From: JBKHDT01 sp049974825
Lineage (GTDB): Bacteria; Pseudomonadota; Gammaproteobacteria; Halothiobacillales; Halothiobacillaceae
Length of the DNA stretch: 12,943 nucleotides
Assembly: GCA_049974825.1 (NCBI GenBank)
Contig: JBNGDJ010000067.1
Span: 1-12,943 of the forward strand
Reading direction: 5' to 3'
Position 1 is the stretch's first letter. Each line of letters starts with the position of its first letter. Both the position numbers and the translations under genes were made by a program. The notes under the pieces were generated by a model. The model searched no databases and was not told the DNA's origin. It saw only the letters and a list, made by a program, of their open reading frames with translations. Positions 1 to 6,626 of the stretch are shown here, piece by piece.

Positions 1-153
1 TCGGAAGCCCTTTCGGGTTCGGCCTGCGAAGAGCAACCCTTCGGGTAAAGGGGTTCCGACTCATCAATGGCGTAAGCCATTGAATTGCGGAGCATGGCCC
101 GGGCGTGAACGCGTAGCTGGCGCAAGCCCACAAATCCATGGATGGATTTGTGC
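1..153. repeat. Hairpin-rich non-coding region, possible dispersed repeat
   Basis: No credible gene is seen here. The stretch is a chain of short inverted repeats. TCGGAA at 1-6 is complementary to TTCCGA at 54-59. An 8-bp perfect stem at 64-83 has a GTAA loop. Small GC stems lie at 103-112 and 120-127, the latter with a GCAA loop. A 10-bp perfect stem at 129-138 and 143-152 encloses TGGA. Several loops fit the GNRA pattern, which suggests folding as RNA, or a miniature inverted-repeat element. The sequence GGAAACTCTGCACAA read on the minus strand (about 163 down to 149) vaguely recalls ends of IS5-type elements; this is from memory and uncertain. No transposase is in view and the left limit is unknown. 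Confidence 0.45.
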
Positions 154-182
154 AGAGTTTCCTTAAAGAGGGGGCGTGTGGC

Positions 183-203
183 CTGCGGCCAGGCTGGCCG
201 CAG
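183..203. other. GC-rich hairpin downstream of the LysR gene
   Basis: CTGCGGCC at 183-190 and GGCCGCAG at 196-203 form an 8-bp perfect stem with a 5-nt loop. It begins 15 bp past the stop codon of the leftward LysR gene, so it could stabilise the transcript's 3' end or help termination. No T-run follows it on the minus strand, so it is not a standard intrinsic terminator. Confidence 0.4.
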
Positions 204-217
204 ACCGGCGGGCGGGG

Positions 218-1141
218 TCAGTCAGCGGCCTTGAGGTCTTCCTCGGGCCCGCTCTCGCGACAATAATCCCGGGAGAATTCAAGCAGTTCCTCCATGGCCG
301 GCAGACGGAACTTGTGCCGCTGGCGCACAAAGGAAAACTCGCGGTGCAGCCTGGGCGCGAGCGGCACGGCCGCCAGCATCCCAAGCTTGAGTTCCTTGAT
401 GATCCCGGCCGAGGACATGATCGACAGCCCCATACCAGCCTCGACCGCGCCCTTGATGGCCTCCGGGCTGCCGAGCTCCATGCAGACGTTCCAGCCCTCG
501 GGATAGCCCTGATCCGCGAGATAGGACAGCACGACCTCTCGGGTTCCTGAACCTTCCTCGCGACAGATGAACGCATAGGGCATGAGCTCCTCGACCGTGA
601 GGGACTCGCGTGCGGCCAGTTCGTGATCCGGGGGCATGATGACGACCAGCTCGTCGTCCCGGCAGCGTTCGACCAGAAGGTTCTTGTTGGTGACGTTGCC
701 CTCGACGATCGCCAGGTCGACCACGTTGTGCTCAACCATCGAGACGATGCTTTCGGTGTTGCCGACCTTCAATCGCACGGACAGATCGGGGTGCTCCTGG
801 CGAAACTTGCCAAGCAGCGCGGGCAGCATGTTTTCCGCGATGGTCATGCTGGCGCCGATATTCAGGGAGCCGCCCACCTCGCCGGTCATCTCCTTGACCC
901 GCTGATCCATCTCGTCATAGAGCTCGAAAATGCGCTCGGAGATCTCGTAGACGGCATGACCGACGTCGGTCAGGGTCACCCGGTTGTGGGTCCGGTCGAA
1001 CAGGCGCGTGTCAAAGTGTTCCTCGAGCTGACGCACCTGAAAGGTTACCGCCGGCTGGGTCATGTGCAGCGCTTCGGCCGCCTTGGTGAAGCTCAGGAGT
1101 CGCGCAACTGTGTTGAATACCTTGAGACGTCGATCGGCCAT
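218..1141 (-). CDS. LysR-family transcriptional regulator
   Basis: A full-length LysR-type DNA-binding regulator of 307 residues, a normal size for the family. Residues 1-60 form the winged helix-turn-helix; the core SFTKAAEALHMTQPAVT (residues 17-33) is a textbook LysR recognition motif, followed by VRQLEEHFDTRLFDR. A linker helix covers about 60-90 and a periplasmic-binding-protein-like effector domain about 90-300, with a conserved EEGSGTR segment. The start at 1141 places the helix-turn-helix at the usual distance from the N-terminus, though no strong Shine-Dalgarno sequence precedes it. The gene lies 105 bp downstream of the RND permease on the same strand and may be co-transcribed or have its own promoter. 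Control of the pump is a reasonable inference. The effector is unknown. Confidence 0.93.
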   Translation of the reverse strand: MADRRLKVFNTVARLLSFTKAAEALHMTQPAVTFQVRQLEEHFDTRLFDRTHNRVTLTDVGHAVYEISERIFELYDEMDQRVKEMTGEVGGSLNIGASMTIAENMLPALLGKFRQEHPDLSVRLKVGNTESIVSMVEHNVVDLAIVEGNVTNKNLLVERCRDDELVVIMPPDHELAARESLTVEELMPYAFICREEGSGTREVVLSYLADQGYPEGWNVCMELGSPEAIKGAVEAGMGLSIMSSAGIIKELKLGMLAAVPLAPRLHREFSFVRQRHKFRLPAMEELLEFSRDYCRESGPEEDLKAAD

Positions 1142-1172
1142 GGAGGTTCATTCACTTTATTGGGGCATTTGC

Positions 1173-1190
1173 CGCAGTGTATCAACTGCG
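1173..1190. promoter_or_regulatory. Candidate operator upstream of the LysR gene
   Basis: CGCAGT and ACTGCG form a 6-bp perfect inverted repeat around a 6-bp spacer, 32 bp upstream of the LysR start. An overlapping TTG-N11-CAA dyad occupies 1169-1185. LysR proteins commonly bind dyads of about this size upstream of their own gene. A TTGATA (minus strand, 1184-1179) could serve as a -35 element, but the matching -10 region (CAATAA) is poor. Autoregulation is an inference. Confidence 0.3.
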
Positions 1191-1223
1191 CGGGGGGTTG
1201 GCGACCTTGCACAACCCCCGCAG
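1186..1223. other. Strong hairpin between the RND and LysR genes
   Basis: GGGGGTTG at 1193-1200 pairs perfectly with CAACCCCC at 1212-1219 around an 11-nt loop. CTGC at 1186-1189 and GCAG at 1220-1223 extend the stem beyond a 3-nt bulge. The hairpin starts 23 bp after the permease stop codon. No T-run follows on the minus strand, so it may act as a processing or stability element or a leaky barrier that separates regulator expression from pump expression. Confidence 0.45.
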
Positions 1224-1246
1224 ACGCATGGCAGGGCGGGTTCCGC

Positions 1247-4200
1247 TTATTTCAGCGCACAGCCGGGATTGCGGAACAGGTAGGCGTAATACACCACCGG
1301 CACCACGATCAGGGTGAGCAGGGTGGACATGAATACGCCGAATATCAACGAGATTGCCAGCCCGGAGAAGATCGGATCATCCAGGATGAAGAAGGCCCCG
1401 AGCATGGCGGCCAGGCCGGTCAGGAGAATCGGCTTGGTCCGCACCGCACCGGCTTCGATCACCGCGCGCTCCAGGTCGGCGCCGCGACGCACGGCCTCGT
1501 TGATAAAGTCCACCAGCAGAATCGAGTTGCGCACGATGATCCCCGCCAGGGCGATCATGCCGATCATCGAGGTGGCCGTGAACTGCGCACCCAGCAGGGC
1601 ATGCCCCGGCATGACGCCGATAATGGTCAGCGGAATCGGCGCCATGATGATCAGCGGCACGACGTAGGACTTGAACTGCGCCACCACCAGCAGGTAGATC
1701 AGGATCAGGCCGACACCGTAGGCGATCCCCATGTCACGGAAAGTCTCGTAGGTGATCTGCCACTCGCCGTCCCACTTGACCGAGTACTCGTAGGGGTTCT
1801 CCGGCTGGCTGATGAAGTACTGCTGAAGCTTCTGCCCCCCGATGGGCGTGTCGTCGAGCCCGAAGACCATCTCGAACATCCCGTAGAGCGGGCTGTCAGT
1901 CTCGCCGGCCATGTCAGCGGTGACGTAAACCACCGGCAGCAGATCCTTGTGCTGGATGCTGTACTCGCGCTGGCTGTTCTCGACCGTGACCAACTCACCC
2001 AGGGAGACCAGCGATCCATCCTGCGCACGCACCGGCATGTCGAGCGCATGCCGAATGTCATCCTTCATCTCCAGCGGCAACGTGACCCGCAGCGGGATCG
2101 GGTACTTGGCATGCTCCCCGTGCAGCAGACCGTTGTCGGCCCCGGCAATGGCGGCAGAGATGGCAAAGGCGATGGTTTCCTGCGCCACGCCCCACTCGGC
2201 CGCCTTGTGCCGGTCGACATGGAGAATCAGGCGCTCGGCCGGGTATTCCACCGAATCGTCGATGTCCACGATCTCGGCCGTGGAGGCAAAATACGCCCGC
2301 AGGGCCTGCGCGACCTTGATCTGGCCGGCGTAATCCAGGCCGTAGACCTCGGCCACGATGGGCGCCTGCACCGGCGGGCCGGGCGGCACTTCAACGATCT
2401 TGACGTTGGCATCGTACCGGGCGCCGATTTCTTGAAGCGGCCCGCGCACGGCCAGCGCGATGTCGTGACTCTTGCGGTCGCGCTCCTTGTAATGCAGGAG
2501 GTTGACCTGGATATCCCCCACGTGCGCACCTTCGCGCAGGTAGTACTGCCGCACCAGGCCATTGAAGTTGATCGGTGCGGCCGTGCCCGCGTAGATCTGA
2601 TAGTCGGTTACCTCGGGCACGGTCGCCAGGTACCGGCCCAGCTCATCGAGGACTGCCGTGGTGCGCTCCAGGCTGGTGCCTTCGGGCATGTCCACGATGA
2701 CCTGGAACTCCGACTTGTCATCGAAGGGCAGCATCTTGAGCACGACATGCTTGGTGTAGCCCAGCGACATGGACCCGCCAATCAAAACCAGGACCACCAC
2801 CAGCATCAGCCATCGCCAGGGTGCCCCGCGACGCTCGCGCAGCATCGGCCCCATCACGGTGGTGTAGAAGCGGAACAGGCCGCTGTCCTCCACGGGCCTG
2901 GGCTCGTGGTGGGCATGCTTCTCCGCCACGCGATTGAGGATCTTCAGCGTCATCCAGGGCGTGACGACAAAAGCGACAATCAGGGAAATCAGCATCCCCA
3001 TCGAGGCGTTGATGGGAATCGGGCTCATGTACGGCCCCATCAGCCCGGTCACGAAGGCCATGGGCAGCAGGGCCGCGATCACTGTAAAGGTCGCCAGAAT
3101 GGTCGGTCCGCCGACCTCGTCCACCGCCAGCGGAATGGCCTCGGCCAGTTTCCGCTTGCCCATCTGCATGTGCCGGTGGATGTTCTCGACCACCACGATG
3201 GCATCATCAACCAGGATGCCGATCGAGAAGATCAGCGCGAACAGGGAGACGCGATTGAGCGTGAACCCCCAGGCCCAGGAAGCGAACAGCGTAATGGCCA
3301 GCGTAAGAATCACGGCCCCGCCGACAATGATCGCCTCGCGCCAGCCGAGCGCGAAGGCTACCAGCACCACGACGATTGCGGTGGCAAATGCCAGCTTCTG
3401 GATCAGGGTCATCGCCTTGTCCTCGGCGGTGAGCCCGTAGTTGCGGGTGACGCTGAGCTCGACACCCTCCGGCACGTAAATGCCCTTGAGCAACTGCACG
3501 CGCTCGATCAGCCGGTCGGCGATCTCGACGGCATTGGTTCCCGGCTGCTTGCCGATGGCGATGGTGACTGCTGGATGGGTCGTGCCCGCCGCTGGCAAGT
3601 CCGTACCTGCCGGGCCAAACCCCATGAAGGCATACTCACTGGGGTCGTATGGCCCCATTTGCACGTCGGCCACGTCCTCAAGATAGACCGGGTTGCCATC
3701 GTGCATGCCCACCACCAGGCTGGCCACTTCCTCGGGAGAACTCAAAAACTGCCCGGACTGGACCAGGATTTCGCGATTGCGGTTGACCAGTGCGCCGGCG
3801 TCATGGGAGCGATTCGACGCCTGCAGCGCGCGCTGCAGGTCATCCAAGGCAATTCCGTAGCCGGACAGGCGCACCGGGTCGATGCGAATGGCCACCACCC
3901 GCTCCGGACCGCCGATGGTGTAGATCTCCCTCGTGCCCTGCACCCGCTTGAGCTGCGCCTCCAGAGCGTGCGCCACCTTGTGCAGGTCATGCCCGGCGAT
4001 GGCCTCGTTTTCGCTCCAGAGAGTCAGGGCGACAATCGGCACGTCGTCGATGCCCTTGGGCTTGATGATCGGCTGGCCGACGCCAATATCCTGCGGCAGC
4101 CAGTCCTGGTTCGAGTAGATCTTGTTGTACAGGCGGACAATGGCGTCGGTGGCATCCTCGCCGACCTCGAACTGCACGGTCAGCACCGCCATGCCGGGCC

Positions 4201-4495
4201 GGGACGTCGAGTAGACATGCTCAACGCCCGACAACTCGGAAAGCACCTGTTCGGCCGGCGTCGCCAGCAGGCTTTCGACTTCCTGTGCCGTCGCCCCCGC
4301 GTAGGGAATGAAGACATTGGCAAAGGTGACGTTGATCTGCGGCTCTTCCTCGCGCGGGGTCACCAGGATGGCGAAAAGACCCAGCAGCAAGCCCACCAGC
4401 GCCAGCAGCGGCGTGATCTCGCTCTTGAGAAATCGACCGGCGATCCAGCCCGAGATGCCGAGACGCCCCGGCTCCTTGCGGTTCTCTTCGCTCAT
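1247..4495 (-). CDS. RND-family efflux permease, inner-membrane subunit
   Basis: A proton-driven resistance-nodulation-division pump of the AcrB superfamily, 1082 residues. It has the standard layout: one membrane segment near residues 28-46, a large periplasmic loop (about 47-360), a block of membrane segments (363-520 and 560-580), a second loop (588-915) and a final block (921-1070). The proton-relay motif ILVDDAIVVVENIHRH is present, with Asp430 and Asp431 in the positions of AcrB Asp407/408. The AcrB Lys940 position appears to be Arg989 (motif IVRNSILLVDF). The N-terminal TPREEEPQI and central PPGPPVQAPIVAEVYG blocks recall a distinct RND branch rather than classical AcrB; the substrate is unknown. 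The start overlaps the adaptor stop by 4 bp (ATGA), with GGGAG 10 bp upstream, so the two are translationally coupled. Confidence 0.95.
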   Translation of the reverse strand: MSEENRKEPGRLGISGWIAGRFLKSEITPLLALVGLLLGLFAILVTPREEEPQINVTFANVFIPYAGATAQEVESLLATPAEQVLSELSGVEHVYSTSRPGMAVLTVQFEVGEDATDAIVRLYNKIYSNQDWLPQDIGVGQPIIKPKGIDDVPIVALTLWSENEAIAGHDLHKVAHALEAQLKRVQGTREIYTIGGPERVVAIRIDPVRLSGYGIALDDLQRALQASNRSHDAGALVNRNREILVQSGQFLSSPEEVASLVVGMHDGNPVYLEDVADVQMGPYDPSEYAFMGFGPAGTDLPAAGTTHPAVTIAIGKQPGTNAVEIADRLIERVQLLKGIYVPEGVELSVTRNYGLTAEDKAMTLIQKLAFATAIVVVLVAFALGWREAIIVGGAVILTLAITLFASWAWGFTLNRVSLFALIFSIGILVDDAIVVVENIHRHMQMGKRKLAEAIPLAVDEVGGPTILATFTVIAALLPMAFVTGLMGPYMSPIPINASMGMLISLIVAFVVTPWMTLKILNRVAEKHAHHEPRPVEDSGLFRFYTTVMGPMLRERRGAPWRWLMLVVVLVLIGGSMSLGYTKHVVLKMLPFDDKSEFQVIVDMPEGTSLERTTAVLDELGRYLATVPEVTDYQIYAGTAAPINFNGLVRQYYLREGAHVGDIQVNLLHYKERDRKSHDIALAVRGPLQEIGARYDANVKIVEVPPGPPVQAPIVAEVYGLDYAGQIKVAQALRAYFASTAEIVDIDDSVEYPAERLILHVDRHKAAEWGVAQETIAFAISAAIAGADNGLLHGEHAKYPIPLRVTLPLEMKDDIRHALDMPVRAQDGSLVSLGELVTVENSQREYSIQHKDLLPVVYVTADMAGETDSPLYGMFEMVFGLDDTPIGGQKLQQYFISQPENPYEYSVKWDGEWQITYETFRDMGIAYGVGLILIYLLVVAQFKSYVVPLIIMAPIPLTIIGVMPGHALLGAQFTATSMIGMIALAGIIVRNSILLVDFINEAVRRGADLERAVIEAGAVRTKPILLTGLAAMLGAFFILDDPIFSGLAISLIFGVFMSTLLTLIVVPVVYYAYLFRNPGCALK

Positions 4496-5565
4496 GGCGT
4501 GTTCGCTCCCGCCTGGCTGGACTCCAGCGCATGCTTGAGCGCCACGCCGGCAGCGACAGGATCAAGGGCCACCCGTTCACCGGCTTCCAGGCCTGCCAGC
4601 ACGTTCACTCGATCCCCGCGGCGCTCGCCCAGTCGAACCTGCCGCAGGCTCACGCTACCGGCTTCACCCACCACATAGACCCCCGTCAGCTCCGAGCGGC
4701 GCACCACGGCCTGAACCGGAATCTGCATCTGCTGCTCTTCGCCCAGCGGCACCTCTACCTTCAGGTACGTGCCGGGATACAGTCGCTGCGAGGCGTCTTC
4801 CGGCAGGTACACACGGGCCGTAAAGGCATGGCTGCGCGCATCTGCGTAGGGAAAGATCGTGACGCGCTCGCTTTCGATCCGCGTCCCGTCAAGCATCACG
4901 ACCGTGGCCTCGCCCGCGTCGCGCACAGGCTGGACCATTCTCTGCGGCACCTGCACCGCCACCCGCATTTCGTCGAGCGACACGCCGGAAAGCAGCGGCG
5001 ATCCCACGGTGACCGCCTCGCCCGGCTCGACAAACCGCTCGGTGAGATAACCCGAGAACGGCGCGCGAATCTCGGTGTTCTCCACCTGTTCCCGCGCCTG
5101 AACCAGCTGGGCCTCTGCCGCGCGAAGGCGCGCCCGGGCCGAATCGCGGTTTGCCCGCGCATTGTCCAGCTGTGCCTGCGCAATCAGCCGGCGCTCGTGA
5201 AGATCGCTGATCCGGTCAAGCTCGGCCTGCGCCTCGGTCAGCCGCGCGCGCGCTTCGGCCACCTGGGCCTCGGCAGCGCTCACGGCCGACCCGGCCTCGA
5301 CATCGCGGAAGCGCAGCAGGACCGCGCCTTCTTCCACGAAATCATCGACATCGAAATTGACCTCGGTCACCCGCGCATTGATCTGCGCGTTGACCGTCGC
5401 CTGCCGGACGGCCTCCACGACGCCGTCGAGCTGCTGGATGCTCGGCACATCGACCAGATCGACCTTCAGGGTTTCAAGGTCGGAAGCGGCCTGAGCCATC
5501 CCCCCGCCCACCAGGCAAAATCCCAGAAGCAGCAAAGCGCGATTGAACACCGGAAGTAACCTCAT
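4492..5565 (-). CDS. RND efflux periplasmic adaptor (membrane fusion protein, HlyD family)
   Basis: The periplasmic adaptor that should link the RND permease to an outer-membrane channel; 357 residues from the chosen start. Residues 1-26 are a signal peptide with arginines near the start, a leucine-rich core and an AQA cleavage motif. The lipoyl-like half-motifs lie at about 52-88 (INARVTEVNFDVDDFVEEG) and 163-195 (TEIRAPFSGYLTERFVEPGE). Between them, 96-162 is an Ala/Arg/Glu-rich coiled-coil hairpin. Beta-barrel and membrane-proximal domains follow. The reading frame is open up to an ATG at 5676, but that start would bury the signal peptide and lies inside the promoter palindrome, so 5565 is preferred despite a weak Shine-Dalgarno site. 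There is no cysteine lipobox. First gene of the leftward cluster; no outer-membrane factor gene is adjacent. Confidence 0.92.
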   Translation of the reverse strand: MRLLPVFNRALLLLGFCLVGGGMAQAASDLETLKVDLVDVPSIQQLDGVVEAVRQATVNAQINARVTEVNFDVDDFVEEGAVLLRFRDVEAGSAVSAAEAQVAEARARLTEAQAELDRISDLHERRLIAQAQLDNARANRDSARARLRAAEAQLVQAREQVENTEIRAPFSGYLTERFVEPGEAVTVGSPLLSGVSLDEMRVAVQVPQRMVQPVRDAGEATVVMLDGTRIESERVTIFPYADARSHAFTARVYLPEDASQRLYPGTYLKVEVPLGEEQQMQIPVQAVVRRSELTGVYVVGEAGSVSLRQVRLGERRGDRVNVLAGLEAGERVALDPVAAGVALKHALESSQAGANTP

Positions 5566-5587
5566 TGTTTTTGGGCAGCGATCGGCA

Positions 5588-5638
5588 GGCGCAGCGATGC
5601 GCCAGACAGCCCCCAATAGTATCCGCCATGGCTGTCTG
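5588..5638 (-). other. Two abutting hairpins in the leader of the pump operon
   Basis: Read on the minus strand, CAGACAGCC and GGCTGTCTG (plus coordinates 5638-5630 and 5611-5603) make a 9-bp perfect stem with an 18-nt loop. It is followed at once by GGCGCA and TGCGCC (5603-5598 and 5593-5588), a 6-bp perfect stem with a TCGC tetraloop. The two share one base and end 22 bp before the adaptor start. This arrangement could modulate translation initiation or mRNA stability. No known riboswitch class is recognised. Confidence 0.5.
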
Positions 5639-5666
5639 ATGCAGCCCTGGAACTCAAACTGCACGC

Positions 5667-5686
5667 ATATTAGCATAATCTAATAT
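5667..5686 (-). promoter_or_regulatory. AT-rich palindromic operator overlapping the pump promoter
   Basis: ATATTAG and CTAATAT form a perfect 7-bp inverted repeat around CATAAT, in an otherwise GC-rich region. On the minus strand it contains TG-C-TAATAT (5675-5667), an extended -10 element directed towards the adaptor gene, with a transcript start expected near 5660. A repressor on this palindrome would block the promoter. AT-rich dyads of this form are typical of ArsR/SmtB and similar winged-helix repressors, whereas LysR sites usually have an odd-length T-N11-A core, which this does not match. The binding protein is therefore uncertain and may not be the LysR encoded here. Confidence 0.55.
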
Positions 5687-5688
5687 TA

Positions 5689-5737
5689 TGACCACCCGGC
5701 CCGGCTTCATGACCCGAAGGTGGTGGTCAGCTTTTTT
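5689..5737 (+). terminator. Rightward terminator-like hairpin with T-run
   Basis: TGACCACC at 5689-5696 pairs with GGTGGTCA at 5722-5729, followed after two bases by six T residues (5732-5737). The 25-nt loop is long for an intrinsic terminator. Oriented rightward, it would stop transcripts leaving the pump promoter region before the DUF4124 gene and so insulate the divergent units. No rightward gene upstream of it is apparent. Confidence 0.4.
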
Positions 5738-5752
5738 GATCGCAACGGGCAA

Positions 5753-5781
5753 TTGACTCCGCGCGGGCTTTGAATCAGATT
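5753..5781 (+). promoter_or_regulatory. Candidate promoter of the DUF4124 gene
   Basis: TTGACT at 5753-5758 is a good -35 match. A 17-bp spacer leads to CAGATT at 5776-5781, a weak -10 match (3 of 6). The expected transcript start near 5788 would give a leader of about 38 nt that contains the ribosome site AGGAG at 5811-5815. Assigned on position and -35 quality only. Confidence 0.35.
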
Positions 5782-5825
5782 TGACGCTGCAGGCCGGGAG
5801 ACATTGACGAAGGAGCGGTGACAGG

Positions 5826-6302
5826 ATGAACAAGGTGTTTTGGCTGATGCTCATCAGCCTCTTGGTGGCGACGCCGGCGCAGGCAACCAAGGTTTACAAG
5901 TGGCATGACCAGTCGGGGCAGATCCAGTACACCCAGACGCCCCCGCCATCGGGACATGATTATGAGATTGTCGAACCCGGGATGGCAGTCGGTGCAACTT
6001 CGCGCATCGAACGCGGGGCGCCGACCAGCCTGAACCGGGATGGTGATCCGGAAGAAAACGGGGAAGAGACTCCGGACGATGCCCAGGCCGAATCCGAGGA
6101 CGAGGCAATCCACGTGGTCTCCCGCGAGGATGCCGCGCAGGCCTGTGCGGATGCCCGCGAGCGACTCGAAACACTGCAGGGCAGCGACTCGATGCTGATG
6201 ACACGCAACGAGGACGGCGAACTGGAGCCGATGTCGGAGGAAGCCATCGAAAAACGCATCGAGGAAGAGCAAGCGCGCATTCGGCAGTTCTGCGAGGAGT
6301 GA
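5826..6302 (+). CDS. DUF4124 domain-containing secreted protein
   Basis: A small exported protein of 158 residues. Residues 1-20 form a signal peptide ending in the cleavage motif AQA. The mature N-terminus, TKVYKWHDQSGQIQYTQTPP, is the hallmark of DUF4124: a short beta-strand unit with the pattern YKW.D..G...Y...PP, common in proteobacterial envelope proteins of unknown function. The middle (about 55-95) is acidic and probably disordered. The C-terminal part is helical, Glu/Arg-rich, and contains a pair of cysteines (ACADARERL and RQFCEE) that could form a disulphide in the periplasm. ATG 5826 is preceded by AGGAG at a 10-bp spacing. It stands alone, divergent from the pump operon, and ends in its own terminator. 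No molecular function is known. Confidence 0.9.
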   Translation: MNKVFWLMLISLLVATPAQATKVYKWHDQSGQIQYTQTPPPSGHDYEIVEPGMAVGATSRIERGAPTSLNRDGDPEENGEETPDDAQAESEDEAIHVVSREDAAQACADARERLETLQGSDSMLMTRNEDGELEPMSEEAIEKRIEEEQARIRQFCEE

Positions 6303-6420
6303 GTCCTTCACCCGAGCCTGGCCAGGCCGCGCTTTCCTGTTTTGACCAAACCGCAGGCTTTCGCTGAGGCCGGGTTCCGGGCGAGGCGCCCGCAGGCGCA
6401 GCCCGCAGCAAATCGCAAAT

Positions 6421-6447
6421 CGCCCGGGAAACCGGGCGGTTTTCTTT
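6421..6447 (+). terminator. Intrinsic terminator of the DUF4124 gene
   Basis: CGCCCGG at 6421-6427 and CCGGGCG at 6432-6438 form a 7-bp all-GC stem with a GAAA tetraloop, followed by GTTTTCTTT. It is a classical Rho-independent terminator, 118 bp after the DUF4124 stop and just before the proS promoter. Confidence 0.85.
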
Positions 6448-6452
6448 CAGGC

Positions 6453-6461
6453 TGTTAAAAT
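6453..6461 (+). promoter_or_regulatory. Candidate extended -10 promoter of proS
   Basis: TGTTAAAAT matches the extended -10 pattern TGnTAnnnT, with TAAAAT as the hexamer. It lies directly after the upstream terminator. No good -35 hexamer is seen 17 bp upstream because that space is occupied by the terminator stem. Transcription would start near 6468, giving a proS leader of about 160 nt. Confidence 0.5.
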
Positions 6462-6626
6462 GCGCCCCGCAAGGCCTGTGCTCGCCGGCAACCGGCGCCG
6501 AAGGAGCCGGTGCCAAGGCGATCCGGCCTCATCCCGGCCTCAAATTAAATCCGGCACATGGCCTGCCGATGCCTTCACGCCGCCTTTTCCTGAACCACCA
6601 TTTCCTGCTTTATCCCGAGATCACTC
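6462..6626 (+). other. Long GC-rich leader of proS
   Basis: This is part of the 324-bp gap between the DUF4124 gene and proS; the first part of that gap (6303-6420) shows only short GC repeats. The leader can form competing hairpins: GCCGG-CAA-CCGGC at 6484-6496, or GGCGCC (6494-6499) with GGTGCC (6509-6514) using one G-U pair. Just before proS, 6580-6606 reads as a proline-dense codon run (PPFPEPPFP) in one frame, but no convincing start codon with a ribosome site serves that frame. No known riboswitch is recognised. Confidence 0.35.

Noticed and set aside
623..4678. Very long plus-strand open frame (1351 codons) opposite the RND permease
   Set aside because: It is antisense to a fully convincing permease and adaptor, has low-complexity His/Arg/Gln/Asp-rich composition and matches no recognisable family; it is a by-product of codon bias in GC-rich DNA.
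5566..5676. Longer N-terminus for the adaptor, starting at 5676
   Set aside because: It would place a clear signal peptide 37 residues inside the protein and put the start codon in the promoter palindrome.
6484..6530. Cobalamin-riboswitch-like string in the proS leader (GAGCCGGTGCC...ATCCGGCC)
   Set aside because: The spacing is interrupted, the B12-box and other conserved core elements are missing, and control of proS by cobalamin makes no sense.
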